Origin: Geosiphon pyriformis
Taxonomy: Eukaryota; Glomeromycota; Glomeromycetes; Archaeosporales; Geosiphonaceae
DNA: 64,000 nucleotides
Direction: 5' to 3'
Assembly (NCBI GenBank): GCA_016748015.1
Contig: JAAOMT010000302.1
Location: 337,725-401,724 of the forward strand
Positions 45,041 through 58,834 of this stretch are shown in pieces. The notes beneath the pieces were generated by a model. The model did no database searches. It was not told the DNA's origin and was given only the letters and a program-made list of their open reading frames with translations. Numbering within the stretch: the first letter of the stretch is position 1; the number at the start of each line of letters is the position of its first letter. The translations under genes were made by a program, and so were the position numbers.

Positions 45041-46500
45041 TTATTTTTATTATTAATATTAATACTATTATTTTATAAATAACCAAAAAAACTAAAGAAT
45101 TAAAAAAACAACAACAGTTTTTTGTGTTTGCTATTGTTATACCAAACTCTTTTGCAATTCCAAATAAGATTTTAAATAAGAGTTTTTAGTTACAATTAGC
45201 TTTTTTTTTAATATAAATAATAACAATAATAGTATATTTTCTAAGATAAACTAAGATTAATTATTGGTTGTATTGTTAAATAAAGTGTTTTTTAATAGAT
45301 TATTGTCAATTTTAGAAACAAAAAAACCTATTTGGTTATTTGATCTTAAAAATTAAACAGATTAAATAAAAACTAAATTAATCTCTGCTTTTTTGTTTTT
45401 TGGTATTGTCTTTAATAATACTTAGAAAATAATTTTTAGTTGTTAAAAGTTCTTTAAATAAATAACTTATATTCTAATTTTTGGTGCTATTTTTAAAATT
45501 AAACTGGTCTTAATTATTTTTTGTTTTATTTGTTGTCTGGTTTTGTTAAACTTAAATTAATTTCTAAAGATAATATTAAGTTGTTTTGTATAAATTTTGC
45601 ATTTGAGATTTTTTGATTGCTTTTATTAATATTGTTATTAGTAATTCTTTTTTTTTAATTTTACTTAAGATTGCAAAATCTTTTGTGATAGCTTTTAATT
45701 CTTTTTTTTTATTTCTGTTGTATTCTATAATGATTTTTTTTGGCATATTTTTTAATAATATTAAAAATGTTTTTAGTGTTTTTAATATAGTTATTTTAGT
45801 AAAATTAAAGCCTATTAACTTGTAACAATATGCCATAATAATTTTTAAGAACTTCTTTTCTGCTGCTGCTGTTTTTGTTAATTGGTTTGTGTTAGTAAAA
45901 AAAAACAGTATTCAGATTTTTTTTCTTAATCAAAAAAAGATTATTATTTTAAGAGATTTTTTTAAAGCCAAATTGATTAAATTTTTTTGTTATGTATTGT
46001 TTTTAAAATTAATAATATGATTTTTTAAATTGGTAGTTATATCTGTTTTATTTTCTATTTTTCTAATTTTTATTATTATTAATACTTTACTGTTATTATT
46101 TTTAAGTTTAATAAAATACTAAACTTATTATAGTAAAAATTGATATTTTGTACAAATATTATATTTAATAAAAAACTTTTGAATGCTGTTGTTATTACAA
46201 ATATCAAAGTTTGAATTATTTGTTTGCTAAATACAAAGTGTTTTCATTTTTTCTAAGTTATTTTCTAAGTTTATTATTGGCTTTAAGTTTTTTGTGTTTT
46301 TTTTTGCTAATAAAAAATTTTATGCTAAAATATCTATTTTTAGCTTTTTTGTTCTAATATAGTGTTGTTTTAACTGGTTTAAATGACTAATTACATATAA
46401 AAAATACATGATTTTATATCTAGTTTAGATTATTTAGTTTAATATATTGTATTAGTATATGTTTAAGTCTCATTTATTAAATATAATAAAAAAATATATA
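45041..46500 (+). mobile_element. LINE ORF1 remnant and 3' tail
   Basis: Aligns with 16,310-17,450 of the ORF1-only LINE (for example TTGTTATACCAAACTC at about 45,135), then passes directly into the LINE 3' tail at 46,356-46,495. It has no ORF2. Together with 34,360-34,440 it is a second ORF1-only copy, split by the old Gypsy. Strongly decayed. Confidence 0.65.
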
Positions 46501-47403
46501 TATAATTATTTATTTATGTTAATTAAAACTATTTATATTATAATAATAAATTTTTTATTGGTTATTATATTCAAAAATTTTACATAAAAAATGCTTAAAT
46601 TATATATTATTAAAAATAATATTTATATGTTTATAATATATAAATAACTTAATTATGTATTATAATTTTAATTATTATTTATAATAAATTAATTTTAATT
46701 TGTTTTTAATTATTTTTATTAAGTTTTTTTGAGTTTTTTTATATTTATATTTATTTTTGTATTTAGTATTCAATTTTTTTTAATATAATTTTTTTACTTT
46801 TTATTTTATTGTTTTTATTATATATACAGCTTTTTTTAATAATTATAATATTAGATTTAATTTATATTTTGTTATATTAATTAATATTTATTTATAATTA
46901 GTTTATATTTTTTAATATTAATTCAAATTTTTATAAAATTAAATATTTTTTAAGAATATAAGTTTTTTTTGTATAGTTTTTTTATATTTAAATATATAAA
47001 TTAAATTTTTTATCTTATTATATTTTGAATTATTAATATTAAAATAATTTTGTTATACAGTTTTTTTTAATAATTTATATAATAATTTTATTATATAAGT
47101 TTTACTTTTGAATACTGCTTTATTTATTAGTTTAAATTTTATATTTTTATTAAAATATTATATTAATATTGTTTATTTTAACTTTTTAAAAATTTTACAT
47201 AATTTTAAAAATTTTTATTTTAAACATTAATATTATATAATTTTTTATTATATAAAATATTATTATAGTTATTAAACAAAATTTAATTATAAAACTAAAT
47301 TAAATTTACCAATTTATTAACTTTTACATTATTTAATATTTTTTTATTTAATCTATTATTAAACTTTTTTAATAATATTATTATTAATTTTTTTTTAATA
47401 TAT
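46501..47403. other. AT-rich sequence without recognised content
   Basis: Long T-rich runs, no alignable domain. Could be an extremely old transposon. Confidence 0.5.
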
Positions 47404-48692
47404 TGTTACTTATAGAAAATTAGAAATTATAATAAGTAGATAAAATAGCCAATTAGAAATAGGTGTAGTAAAAAGAGGAATTACAAGATTCCAAAATTTT
47501 AGGATTCTTTTCAAAAAATTGTAGAATTGCAAATTTTTAGAATTTTAGAATTTTTTTAAAAAAATTAAAGAAATTTAAAAAATTTTGTTATAATAAAAAT
47601 TATGTATATATAGTAGTAGTATCAAAAACAAAAAAAATAGTTAATCAGATTAGTTTAAAACAATAATACTTTTTCCTTTAAAAGATAGTTTTCTATAACT
47701 TAAAGTGAAATCATATTCATATCAATAAAATTATCTATTATTATCCAATTTATATTATTATTACTTAATTAAGAAATATTAATTATTTTTATACTATCAA
47801 CAATTCATATTGATAAAATTCAATATTTAACTATACTGGATTAATAGCTCTTAATTATAGTTATTAATGGAATACTAATTTCTTATTTTTTTATTTTTAT
47901 TTTTTTTGTTGTTTACTAATTGATTAAAAAAATTAAGCACTGAATAATTAATGTTAAGAATAGCCTGGTAAAAAATTCAGAAACAAGAGTAAAAAACTTA
48001 AAGATAACTTATCAAAAAAGCACAACTGCCAAAATAAACTGGCCACTATACTGGAAAAAAAAATTTATGAAAAAAAACCATCAATTAAATTTTTGTCTAT
48101 TATACAAAAAACTTAACCAAAACCTTCAAAAACTATTATCATCAATAGCTATTGAGCACCAAGTTACAGATTTGTTATTTGTTCTAACATTTCAAATAAT
48201 TATTTATAATATTTGGTGTTTTTTATAAGATATAATCTAACAAAAAACCAACACCATTATCCAGAACAATAGCAGAATTAGAAGTAATAGGGACAAATCA
48301 CTTGGAATTCATAAAAGTTTTATTTTAATATTATTAAACTCACTTTGAATTGACAAGTAACTATTGGTCAACAGAATTAGCTTTTAATTTTTACATCAAC
48401 AAAAAAATTAAATTCTATTTGAAAAACCAAAGAAATCCAAAAGCCACTTTTAAAAATTTCTATAGTAAATTACTTCAAAGCACCACACTTCTACAAAATT
48501 ATTTGTTTATCTCATTAATTATAGAAATAAATAAAAAAATTAAGAGTTATACTTATAAAAATTTTTTTATTATCTTTACAAACAAAAATAAAGAAAAATT
48601 ACAAACTTCAGCAAGAATACCAAAAAAATACAACTGCTTACTTGGTTTTTATTATTTTGACAAGAAAATTGTTTACAAGTCTAACTTTTAAC
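47404..48692 (+). mobile_element. Gypsy 5' fragment (LTR, PBS, gag start)
   Basis: LTR 47,404-48,211 starts with an intact TGTTACTTATAG. The PBS starts at 48,214 (TGGTGTTTTTTATAAG). The gag N-terminus follows, with an open stretch at 48,350-48,691 (SNYWSTELAFNFYINKKI type). The element breaks at about 48,692 against a reverse LINE; the rest is missing. Confidence 0.78.
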
Positions 48693-49266
48693 TTAAAAAA
48701 ATGTTGTAAAAAATTAGCTAAAGTCTAGTTTAGAGTCTGCAAATCTAAAAAATAATAATTAAAAAAACAGCTGAAAACTTTTTTTGTATTCACAAATATG
48801 ACAATTGAAGCCATTAAATTTTTAACTTGCAATTATTCAAAAGATTTTAAATTATATAGCAGCAAATAATACAAGACTTCATTAAAAAAGTTTTTAAGAA
48901 ACTTAACTTTTTGTCTTGAATTTTTTTTAATTAAAATATTCTATTTGTAATAAACATTAGTTAAAACAAAACTAAACTATGTATAATAACTGATTATAAA
49001 CTGCAAAACAGCATAAATTAGGTAATAAAACTACTTATTCGAAATTGTTTTCTTCAAAATCACATTTGCAAAAAATTTAATATTTGAATAAGTTTTGGCC
49101 AGACTAGACTTAAAAAAACTCTCAATAAAGAAAAAAATTCTTAAGTAATAATACAATTTGCTCTTTTTTGCTATTAATATAAAATATTTATTAATACTTA
49201 GTAAAACATTTTTCATCTTATGGTTAATAAAAATAACTATTGTCTTATTATTATTAATCAAAATAT

Positions 49267-49969
49267 TGTTACAAATTAAAGTAACAAACTAATAGATAAC
49301 AAAAAAAAACAGAATTGTAAGTAATAAAAATAATTAAAGAAAATTTAATTTCAAAGAATAAATTGAATAAATATGGATTCAATATACAAGATCAGTCTTA
49401 TAAAATATTTTAGTTGCTATTTTTTTAAAAGATAACCAGAAAATCTAAAAGTAAAAGAATAGTTCATACTGTTAACAAATAATAACATATTAGTATAATT
49501 CTATGCCTTATATTAGCACTCTTAAAATTTGATATTAGGTATTAGATGTACTTTTCAGTCATATTTTATTCAATAATTTTCAAATGCTACAATTATAAAA
49601 ATCAAGAAAAGTGTAGGTAAATGTTAATAAGTAATCTTTTATTTTAAGATTTTCAGATATTTGAAAGTAAGAAAAGAGAAATTAGAAAAATTAAGATAAA
49701 ATTATTATTTTATTTCTTTGCTTTTATTGATTTGTATATGTTTTTCTATAGCTAAAAGATTTATTGTTTATATAACTATTAAATATAATCAATAATTAAG
49801 TTAATAACTAGGTTAATAATCAGGTTAATAATTAAGTTAATAATTAGGTCAATGATCAAATCATTAATCAGGTCAATGATTACTATCTAAAAATAGAGTG
49901 GCTAATTATATAATATTAGTAGCTAATATATGTAATAATTAATAAAATATATAAGTTTTAATTGTAATA
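49267..49969. repeat. Solo LTR-like insertion of a different family
   Basis: 703 bp with TGTTAC...GTAATA ends (GTAACA with C-to-T) and a 4-bp duplication ATAT (49,263-49,266; 49,970-49,973). LINE sequence aligns on both sides. Its interior lacks the GAATTC array, the TATA region and other marks of the main LTR family. Confidence 0.65.
49795..49882. repeat. 12-bp minisatellite
   Basis: About seven units of the type ATCAGGTTAATA with T/C and A/G variants, inside the solo LTR of the second family. Confidence 0.75.
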
Positions 49970-50739
49970 ATATCATTGATTTCAAAAAATTTATTGGCAA
50001 TATTTAAAATATATTAAGTTAAAACTTGGCTGCTTTCTATTTAAATAGTCTTCTTAATAAATGTTTCAACTGCAAAAAACAAAGTTTTTTCTCTTATCTT
50101 TTCTATTTTATTAGTTTTGGCTACAAATTTTGTATCAATTTGGTAATTACACAATTGTTTATGTTTTTTAACTTTACATAATAGCAGATAATAAAAAATT
50201 TTTCAGAGAAAAAATGAAAAAATTTTGCTTTGGTCTAATCTATTATGTACACAATAACTTTTTAAAAAATTAAAATCAGTCATAATTCTGTTGATTTTAT
50301 TTTAATATATGTTGTTAAAAAAACTAATAAAACATTTACATATCTTAATATATCTTAAACTGTTTTTTAAATAATATCAGTTAACCAAATTATATGTTTT
50401 ATGTATGTTTTGTAAAATTAACCATAATTTTCTATTTTTTTTCAAAGTATTTTTGACAATTAAGCCAATTGTAAATACCAAAAACCAAAAACCAAATTAA
50501 TATACTCTTTAGCACTGAAAAATTATTTCTATGAAAAACTTCAGATTTGTTGTACACAAAAAAAATCTGGTTTAAAAAAATCTTTAACAGAATTTTTTTG
50601 GCTGTTTTTATTAATGCTATTAGTCTAATATTGGTTAATATACTATTCTATTTGTAAGACTTTGGAATCATAGAAATCCACATTTTTTTTTTAAAATAGA
50701 AACTGTATCAATATTTAAATAACAATTTAATAAAACCAG

Positions 50740-51591
50740 TATTATTTATAGAATATAAAAACTGTATATTAATATACAAATTAGCCAATTAGAATAAAAC
50801 ATAGTAGAAATAAAATTCCAGAATTTTTTTTAAAGGAATTGCAGAATTGCAAAATTACAGAATTCCAATATAAGAAATTGCAGGATTCCAGAATTCCAAT
50901 ATAAAGAATTACAGAATTTCTGGAATTACAAGATTTTTGGCTAGAAAATTAAGGAATTTAAGAAATATTATATAACAAAATTTATGTATATATAGCAGTA
51001 GTATTAAAAGGAAAAAAAAATTCTTAGTTTAGAACCACAAAGTTTCAACATTTCATATCAATAAAAAACTTATTTTAATCATAATCTATTGTCTACTATT
51101 AACATTTCATGTTGATAGCAATTAATACTTAAACATATTGGACCAATAACTCTTGATTACAGCTATTGATGGGATACTAACTTTTCTTGCTTTGGCTTTT
51201 ATCTTTATCTTTTTTTCTTTGCATTTCTTTTGTTTGTATTGTTTATTATTGACTAATTGATTAAAGAGTAATATGTGGAGTTATCAACATCAAAGTGATT
51301 GATAAAAGATCCAAGAATAAAGGTAGAATACTCAAAAATTGAGGATAGCTTACCAGAAGAATTACTAGCCATTATGCTAAGAAAAAAATTTGATGGAATT
51401 GCAATTTTAAGAAGTAACAAATAAAACAATACTTGAATCTCGATTTATTATACAAAGAACTTAACCAAAATCTTCAGATATGAAAACCTTCAGATATGAA
51501 AACTTTTAGATACCACCAACTATATTACTTATTAAGCATCAAGTTATGAGTTTGTTATTTGATTTGAGACCAAATATACTCACCTATAACA
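50740..51591 (+). repeat. 5' LTR of Gypsy 2
   Basis: 852 bp, TATTAT...ATAACA. Carries the CCAAT box (reading CCAATTAG), the GAATTC/TTCnnGAA array at about 50,810-50,960 and TATATATAG at about 50,986. Confidence 0.85.
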
Positions 51592-51593
51592 TT

Positions 51594-51609
51594 TGGTGCT
51601 TTCTGTGAG
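51594..51609 (+). other. Primer binding site of Gypsy 2
   Basis: TGGTGCTTTCTGTGAG, two bases after the LTR; differs from Gypsy 1 by one C-to-T. Confidence 0.65.
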
Positions 51610-51639
51610 GTATAATTCAGCAAAAAACTATTATTTGAA

Positions 51640-53560
51640 ACAGTGGCAGAATCAAAAAAAATAGGAACAAACTATTTGAGATTTGCAAAATTTTTATTTC
51701 AACAATACCAAAATCATTTTGGATTAACAAATAATAGTTGGCCAATAGAATCAGCTTTCAATTGTTACATTAACAAACAAATTGTATACTATTTAGAAGG
51801 TTAAGAAAATCTAAAATTTGCTTTCAACAATTTCTTTAGTGAACTACTTCAACACACCACACTATTACAAAATTACCTATTTGCACCACAAATTACAGAA
51901 ATAAACAAGGAAATTGAAAAATATACCAAACAAAGATTTTCTATTACCTTTACAGACAAAAAAAAGAGAGATTGCAAACACCAGCAGAAACACTAAAACA
52001 AATACAATTATTTACTTAAAAGAAACCAAGAATCAATTTATCTATACACTTTTCTTACCATCACACATCTAAAAATACTATTAACATAACATCAGCAGAA
52101 ACATTTACTGCAAACACAAAACCACTATTATCCAGAGTTTTATTTTAAAGTAACAAAAAAAAGCTAAACTATTGGAAATCTACAGTAATTATTTTAAAAG
52201 ATTTAATTCATAATTAACTATACTATTAAAATGTTAATCACCACCATTGCAACCAGATTTTGGACTCACTAGTCCTTGAAAAATAACCAATTTTGAAAAA
52301 GAAGAAGATAACAATTAAAGAATTGATAACCAAAACCTGGAAATTCAAACTCCATGTGTTTAAACCCAGCAAAACCAGAACAATCCAAACTCTGCTTGTA
52401 TTATTTTTTAAAACTTATCTCTAGTAATCATAATCAATTTACCACCAGTTGTCCCAATTATTAAACAACAATAACAGCTGCAGCCACCACCTTAGCAACA
52501 ACTTCAACAGCCACTATAATTACTTTAACAATAACCACAAATTGTGCCAATAACATATGTACCAATTGCCAAATTAAAAAAGTTTACTAACAAAAAGAAT
52601 GATGCCCAAGCTTGACTAAATAATGTTACCAAAGTGATTATGACTAATAATTAAAATAATGCTAAAGCTTTTCAGGCAATTTCATATTTCTTACAAAATA
52701 CAGCTGACTTGTGGTACCAAAGCTTAGCACAAAAACCCCAAAATTTCAATAATTTCAAAGTTGAATTTTAGAGATATTTTAGTAATAACAACAGCATCAA
52801 CCAATTGGCAAATACCTTTACCACCATCAAATAAGGAGAAACTGAAGCTATTACTACATATTTGGGATGTTTTTATCATAATCTGCACTAAATTCAAGCC
52901 ATTAATGCTGATTATTTCACTGTGGTGCAAATCTTAAATCAGTTTATTCATGGATTATGCAGTAGTATTCTATAATATTACATCCAATAATACTACAAGC
53001 AGCAATCACCCATACCAGAGACTTTAAATCAGCTGAACTTGAAGCCAATCACACTCAAGCTGTTAATCTAGTAATAAACAGATCATTTGAATTGAATTCT
53101 AAGTTAAAACAATTCAGTAATTCTATTAATCAAAAATTAGAGAGATACTTAACTAATAATTAAGCCATTTATTAACTTCCGCAATAATACAATAATCAAG
53201 AAAACTTAAATTATTTCTAAAATCAATTGCATTTTTCATTATCAACTAATCAATAGTGACAGCCAGAAATACATACCTGTTATAATTATGGTAAACAAAA
53301 TCACATTAGAATTGACTGCTATTTTAATAGTAATCTATGATCAGGAAGTCAATATAAAAATTCTGATTGTCTATACACAACTCTGAATTATCAACCAAAT
53401 CAGAATTACTATCAATCCCATTACTCATCCATGATGCAACAAATATACTTATCTTTAGTATATTAAACTCTAGCACCTGTAATATATTAGCTACAGTCAC
53501 AAATAATCTATTAACCCCAATCTATTTTAACACAGCCACAAAACCCAGTTCAGATGTCAT
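51640..53560 (+). pseudogene. Gypsy 2 gag
   Basis: Aligns throughout with gag of Gypsy 1. The capsid domain lies at about 52,560-53,000. The zinc knuckle at 53,278-53,319 reads CYNYGKQNHIRIDC, so one Cys is Tyr. The Gln/Pro/Tyr-rich tail follows. Many CAA/CAG-derived stops. Confidence 0.7.
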
Positions 53561-53869
53561 CTGGAAACCAAAGGCCGAGAATTACACATATACATCAAAA
53601 CTGGAGATTGGTAATGGTAATGCACCAACTAATTTTCAGTTTATTAAGTCAATCATTAGGATCTTGTCAATGGAGTTTGGAAACTGAATACAACCAAAAT
53701 CCAAATTTTCAGAACTATTTAAGTCTTCTGGTTACCTCAGAAGACACCAAACTTAGCAAACAGGAACCCAATCAAACCCAACTATGCACCAACAACATAT
53801 TTCTAACAATTATTACTAAAAATAAATCACTTATCACTATTTTTTTTTTTGAACTAAAAGAATCAGTTG

Positions 53870-54075
53870 AAATGCTGTTATTTAGTAGAACTACTCTGAA
53901 TTTAAAACCCATCACTACAATATATACAGATGCCAAAGTTGATAGTCAGTTCATCAAACTAATCCTAAACAGTAGATTAGCTAGCAGTATTATCACATAA
54001 CAATTTATAAACCAATTAGGTTGCTGAGTTAATTGTGCTGCCAATGCCAGAATCATTACTAGCAATCTGTAAACA
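53870..54075 (+). pseudogene. Gypsy 2 protease, half deleted
   Basis: The catalytic motif reads LNSRLASSIIT (Asp to Asn, Gly to Arg). After IITSN the sequence jumps to the post-protease linker, lacking roughly 235 bp that Gypsy 1 retains (GKIDDF to LDWNTQEL). The deletion removes the second half of the fold. Confidence 0.65.
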
Positions 54076-54309
54076 CTTCAAAAATCCTATACCAGCACCA
54101 TTAATAGAATTTAAGGAAGAAAAAAAAAACTTATTTGGGAAGCCTACCAGATCTTATGAGCTAATACTGACTACAACAAATTACCACTGATACTCTCTTA
54201 AAAAAGGGAAAAAAGAAAATAAGTCATAAAAAAACACCACTACTAGTGAAACTACCAGTAACTAAAAAAAATTATACTCAATTGACACCAGACTAGAACC
54301 TCCTTATAT

Positions 54310-54990
54310 TCCACTCAAATGTAAAGATTACAAGAAAAAGCTCTCTTCTATAAGAGCTTAGATTGCACCTAACAAATATTACTGAACCAAAACCTATTAT
54401 TACTGTAAGCTGTGCCATAGAAAATGCTATGGCTATTCAAAATAACAGAGCAAGTAGAACAATGAACTATGTCTTGCTTGTAAAGAAACACTACTTGACA
54501 AGAAAATATGAAATAACATTCCTAGATAAAGAGAAATATACAATATGTCATGCAAATATATAATTCTTATAAGCAACTGGATAAGTCATGGGACACTTAT
54601 CAGTACAGTCTGACATTAAAAAATATCATACTTGAATGGTTATCTACATGACAAAGATGAAATTTGGCAAATAGCAAATGTCAAAGTAGAAGATATTTTG
54701 CTTAGTAAAATCTTGAAAATAAAATATAATCTACCAGAACCAATTAACATTATTGTTTTCAATTCAAACATATTTCTCAAAATTGAAACAGACCTAGAGA
54801 AATTCTATGAACATTACCAAAACCTGGCACCTACTAAAGAAAAGCAAGAGCAATATTTGGAACAACTAAATACAAGGCCATATAGACATTGTCTACAATC
54901 TACCTTTACACTTAATCTATATGATCTCAGAAGAAAAAGAACCAATCAGCAAATGTGCTGTAAAATCGGAATTGAAATTCAATCCTAATT
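54310..54990 (+). pseudogene. Gypsy 2 Cys/His-rich module and linker
   Basis: Counterpart of 24,180-24,530: C-x2-Y (Tyr for Cys), CKLC, CLAC and a later C, interrupted by stops. The linker that follows (54,632-54,988) is open for 118 codons and aligns with 24,483-24,686. No family recognised. Confidence 0.45.
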
Positions 54991-55145
54991 CAAACTCTGA
55001 CAATGATAATAATAATCATGACTTCAGCTCTATTCAATATAGCAATAATAACAGCAAAAATTCAAACTCAGAACAATACATTACACTCTCTGATCTTTCA
55101 AAAAAGCAAGAACTTAAATAGTTTAGCAATAATAATAAAAATATT

Positions 55146-55631
55146 ATGCCAAAACATGTACATAATACTGATGTAGAATTTGATCTTAGATATTCCAGAA
55201 AAAATGCTATTAAATTGAAACCACATTTATGCACCTGTATTGATCTAAAAATATCACTGAAAATTCCAGTGATCACATTGATTCAACTAGCATCTAGAAG
55301 TAGTTTAGCAAAGAAAGAAATCAACATCAGAGGAAGAATAATTAATACAGGATATGTAGAAAATATTATTGCAATACTACAAAATAATTCGAAAAAAGAA
55401 TATATTATTAAACCAAATAAAAAGATAGCACAGACAATATTCTTACCTTTGGTAAAAGTAGCTCAGTTAATGTTAGTGGAAACAAGAAAAAAATTAGGAA
55501 TTACAGCCAGAGAAAAAAATAGATTCGGATCCACAAGTAGAATAGATATACCAGTTAATATGGCAGAGGAAAAAATTGTTGACAAAAGAAATTATTTCCA
55601 CCTATCAATCAATTTCTATTCCACTATATGA
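55146..55631 (+). pseudogene. Gypsy 2 dUTPase domain
   Basis: Open for 161 codons with all five motifs in one frame: VEFDLRYSR, SRSSLAKK, RIINTGYVENI, KIAQTIFLPL, FGSTSR (55,525-55,542). Motif 3 has Asn where the family has the catalytic Asp, and motif 5 has Ser for Gly, both explained by G-to-A. This copy proves the reading frame that Gypsy 1 has lost at an A-run. Confidence 0.85.
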
Positions 55632-55639
55632 CCAGTATT

Positions 55640-56961
55640 TAGTAATTATTAAGAGAAAAGTGAGAAATCAAACCCAAATTTTTAAAGCAAAAGCCACTAT
55701 TTGTGAATCAGAAAAGATTGTTATTACTAATCTCTATATACTGGCTAAAAGCCACAAGCACATCAAAATCCTTGTCTACAATACAACTAGAGATTTTATC
55801 GAAATACTAAAAGAAACCACTATTGGATACTTAAGCACTAAAGTTGAAAACCAACCACCAAGCATTATTCCAGACTTTTTACAACTATGTGAATATGTGG
55901 ATATCATATTACAAGCAATATATGGATGAGAAGAATGTTATTTGCTCCAATCAGAACAATTGGAACAAATAAACTTGGGAAATCTAAACTCACTCTAACA
56001 AATACAACTCAAGATATTGCTTAACAATTTCACTAATATCTTTGCCAGTGAAAATGAATTTGGCAGAACTGATATTATTTAGCACTAGATTAAAACTGAA
56101 AATACAATGCCAATTAAACAAAGAGCATACAAAGTATTACTAACAAGCCATGAAATTATCTAACAGAAAATCAACCAGATGTTAGACAATGGGTTAATTC
56201 AATTATCAATGAGTCTATGATTATTACCAGTGGTACTAATTTGTAAGAAGAATGAAAAAATATACTTTTGTGTAAATTATAGAAAATTCAATAGTATTAC
56301 TCATGAAGACAGCTATCTAATTTCACAGATCCAGAAATTATTTAACACTTTTGGGGAAAAAAAATAATTTTCAACATTAGATTTAAACAGTAATTACTGA
56401 CAAGTAGCTATAAAACCAGAAGACAAAGAGAAAACTGCATTCACCACAAGAGAAGAGAATTTCGAATTTGAAGTGATGTTATTTGATTTAACTAATACAC
56501 CAGCCATCTTTCAATGGCTCATGGAAATCATTTATATAGGACTATTATGGAAATCAATAATCGTATATCTGGATGACACCAATGTGTTCTCAAAAACATT
56601 CAATAATTATCTTCATTATTTACAGCAGGTGTTTGAAAGATTAAAAAAAGCTGGATTAAAACTGAATGCAACCAAATGCTTTTTTGGCAAAACAGAACTG
56701 AAATTTTTAAAACATGTTATAAACAAAAATGACATTAAAATAGACCCAAATAAGATTAAAATAGTAAAAAACTTTTTAGTACCAACAAACTTGATGAAAC
56801 TACAAGCATTCTTGGAATTCACTGGATATTACCACTGCTTTATCCAGAACTTCTTTAAACTGGCTCAACCACTTCACCAACTCCAAACTAAAAATGTAAA
56901 ATATGAATGGACTAAAGCTCAACAAGAAGCTTTTAACATTCTAAGAAGAAAGCTTATTTAA
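55640..56961 (+). pseudogene. Gypsy 2 reverse transcriptase
   Basis: Linker 55,640-55,929, then RT. The N-terminal half has stops. From 56,473 a 162-codon open frame covers the palm with intact YLDDTNVFS and the connection domain. The first catalytic region reads STLDLNSNY, with Asp kept in LDL. The gene is broken upstream. Confidence 0.82.
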
Positions 56962-57340
56962 GCATTAATACTAATCTATTTAGATTACAGCAAACCATTT
57001 ATTATTACCACTGATGCATCTGGTCAAGCATTGGAAGCCATACTATTTCAGAGAAGATTGAATGGACAAGAACATCCAATAGCATATATTAGCCAAAGCT
57101 TGAATCCAGTAGAAAAAAACTATAGAACACTAGCACTAAAACACTTAGCTATCTATTGGGCAGTCATCAAATGAAAAGAGTATTTAACCCAAAAGTTTGA
57201 AATATACACTGATCACAATGTATTGACATCAATCCAGAAGCAAGAATTTGGAGATAACTGCTATGTCAAATAGAAAATAGAATTTTTACCATTTAAATAT
57301 ACTGTATATTATAAAAAAAAAAAAAAACAGAAATGTTGAC
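56962..57340 (+). pseudogene. Gypsy 2 RNase H
   Basis: IITTDASGQALEAIL keeps the first Asp that Gypsy 1 has lost. ALKHLAIYWAV has Lys for the catalytic Glu (G-to-A); EIYTDHNVL keeps Asp. Ends in an A-run near 57,315. Confidence 0.7.
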
Positions 57341-57589
57341 AATTTGTTATAAATAAAACAAAACTAAAAACATTTCAACCCAAAAATATAACAAAAAATG
57401 AATACACAAAAATATCAACAACTCTAATACTATATTAATATCCAACAGTTCAAGGAGAAATTATCTCAAAAGAAATGAAACAACATAAAACAACAATCAA
57501 AATACTTTGTTATGTACTAAAATATACTATATTAGAAAAACAGAAAAGATTCAAATTAATCACTTAAAGTAATTACAGAACCAGAGAAA

Positions 57590-58780
57590 GAAACAATACT
57601 ATACAACATGTACTCAGATCTGATAGCAGAATATTTTCATAAAGAAGCAACTATGAAAAGAACCAGAAAAAAATATTATTGGTCATTAATGTATCCAAAC
57701 ATTATTTAATATATTCAAAATTGTGATGCTTGTCAAAAAAAAGAGGAACAAGATCCAATAAATCACTAAGACTAATCAGAATGGAACAACCATTTGATAG
57801 AATTGAAATTGACTTAGTAAAACCATTAACAATAACCAGCAGAGGCAATTATTATATAGCAGTTGTCATAGATTATTTCACAAAATAGCCAGAAGTAAAA
57901 GCAATTCAAAGAGCAGATGCAAAATTCATAGCCAAATTTGTTTATCAAAATTTGATTTGCCAACATGGATGTCCCAAAGAGTTGTTATCAGACCAAAAAA
58001 CCCACTTTGTAAACAGAATATTGGCAGAATTAAGTCAAAGATTTAGAATTAAGAGACTATTATTATCACTATATCATCCACAAAAAAATGGTTTAGTTGA
58101 AAGGTTTAACAGAACATTGTGTAAAGCAATCACCAAATCAGTCAAGAAAACCAGAATAAATGGAATTTGTTTATATCATTAGTATTATTTGTTTATCAGA
58201 CAATGAAGCAAGATACCATACAAGCAACACTATTTAAACTTGTTTATAATAGAACAGCAACACTACTAGTCAAGATAGAAGTTAATATGTATCTAACTAA
58301 ACCAATAACAGAAGCCAATTTCCAAAGAATATTATTAAGAAGAAAATACAAATTAATAGAAACATTGGAGAACAAAAGACAAAGAGCAGCTAATAACATT
58401 CAAAAATCACAAAAAAAACAGAAAAAATAACATAATAACCAATTACCAAATAAACCAGCTAAATTCAAGATTGAAGACAAAGTACTTTTACATTATACTA
58501 AAGTAGAAAAACAATGGAGTAGAAAATTTGATTCCAAATAGGACAAACCATTTTACATAGAAAAAATTCTAGGAAATAGAACTTATAAATTAAGATAGAA
58601 TACCAAAATTTTAGCTAAAACAGTACATAAAAATTGATTGAAACTATATTATCATACAATATCATCATTTACTAGTAATATTTCACAACTGGAAGTACAA
58701 TAAATATTAGTCTAACCAAATAAAATTCTACAAAATCTAAAACCAATCATAGTTATCAATACAAACACATTAAATTAATT
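57590..58780 (+). pseudogene. Gypsy 2 integrase
   Basis: Zinc domain CDAC near 57,725. Core residues IDLVKPL, LLSDQKTHFVN and GLVERFN are all present. Open pieces 57,952-58,182 and 58,167-58,430 overlap through a frameshift near 58,150. Stops upstream. Confidence 0.78.
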
Positions 58781-58834
58781 AAACAGAATAGTATATAAAA
58801 ACATGATAGACACATCCAAAAGCAACAATAAAAA

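Larger units (their letters stand above)
48693..50739 (-). mobile_element. LINE ORF2 fragment (RT region)
   Basis: Reverse LINE spanning the RT domain and the part after it. Sequences at 49,031-49,261 and 50,000-50,230 align with 63,420-63,600 and 63,720-63,900 of the right-edge LINE. Interrupted by a foreign solo LTR at 49,267-49,969. It ends where Gypsy 2 begins, and the expected 5' half is not found on the other side. Confidence 0.72.
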
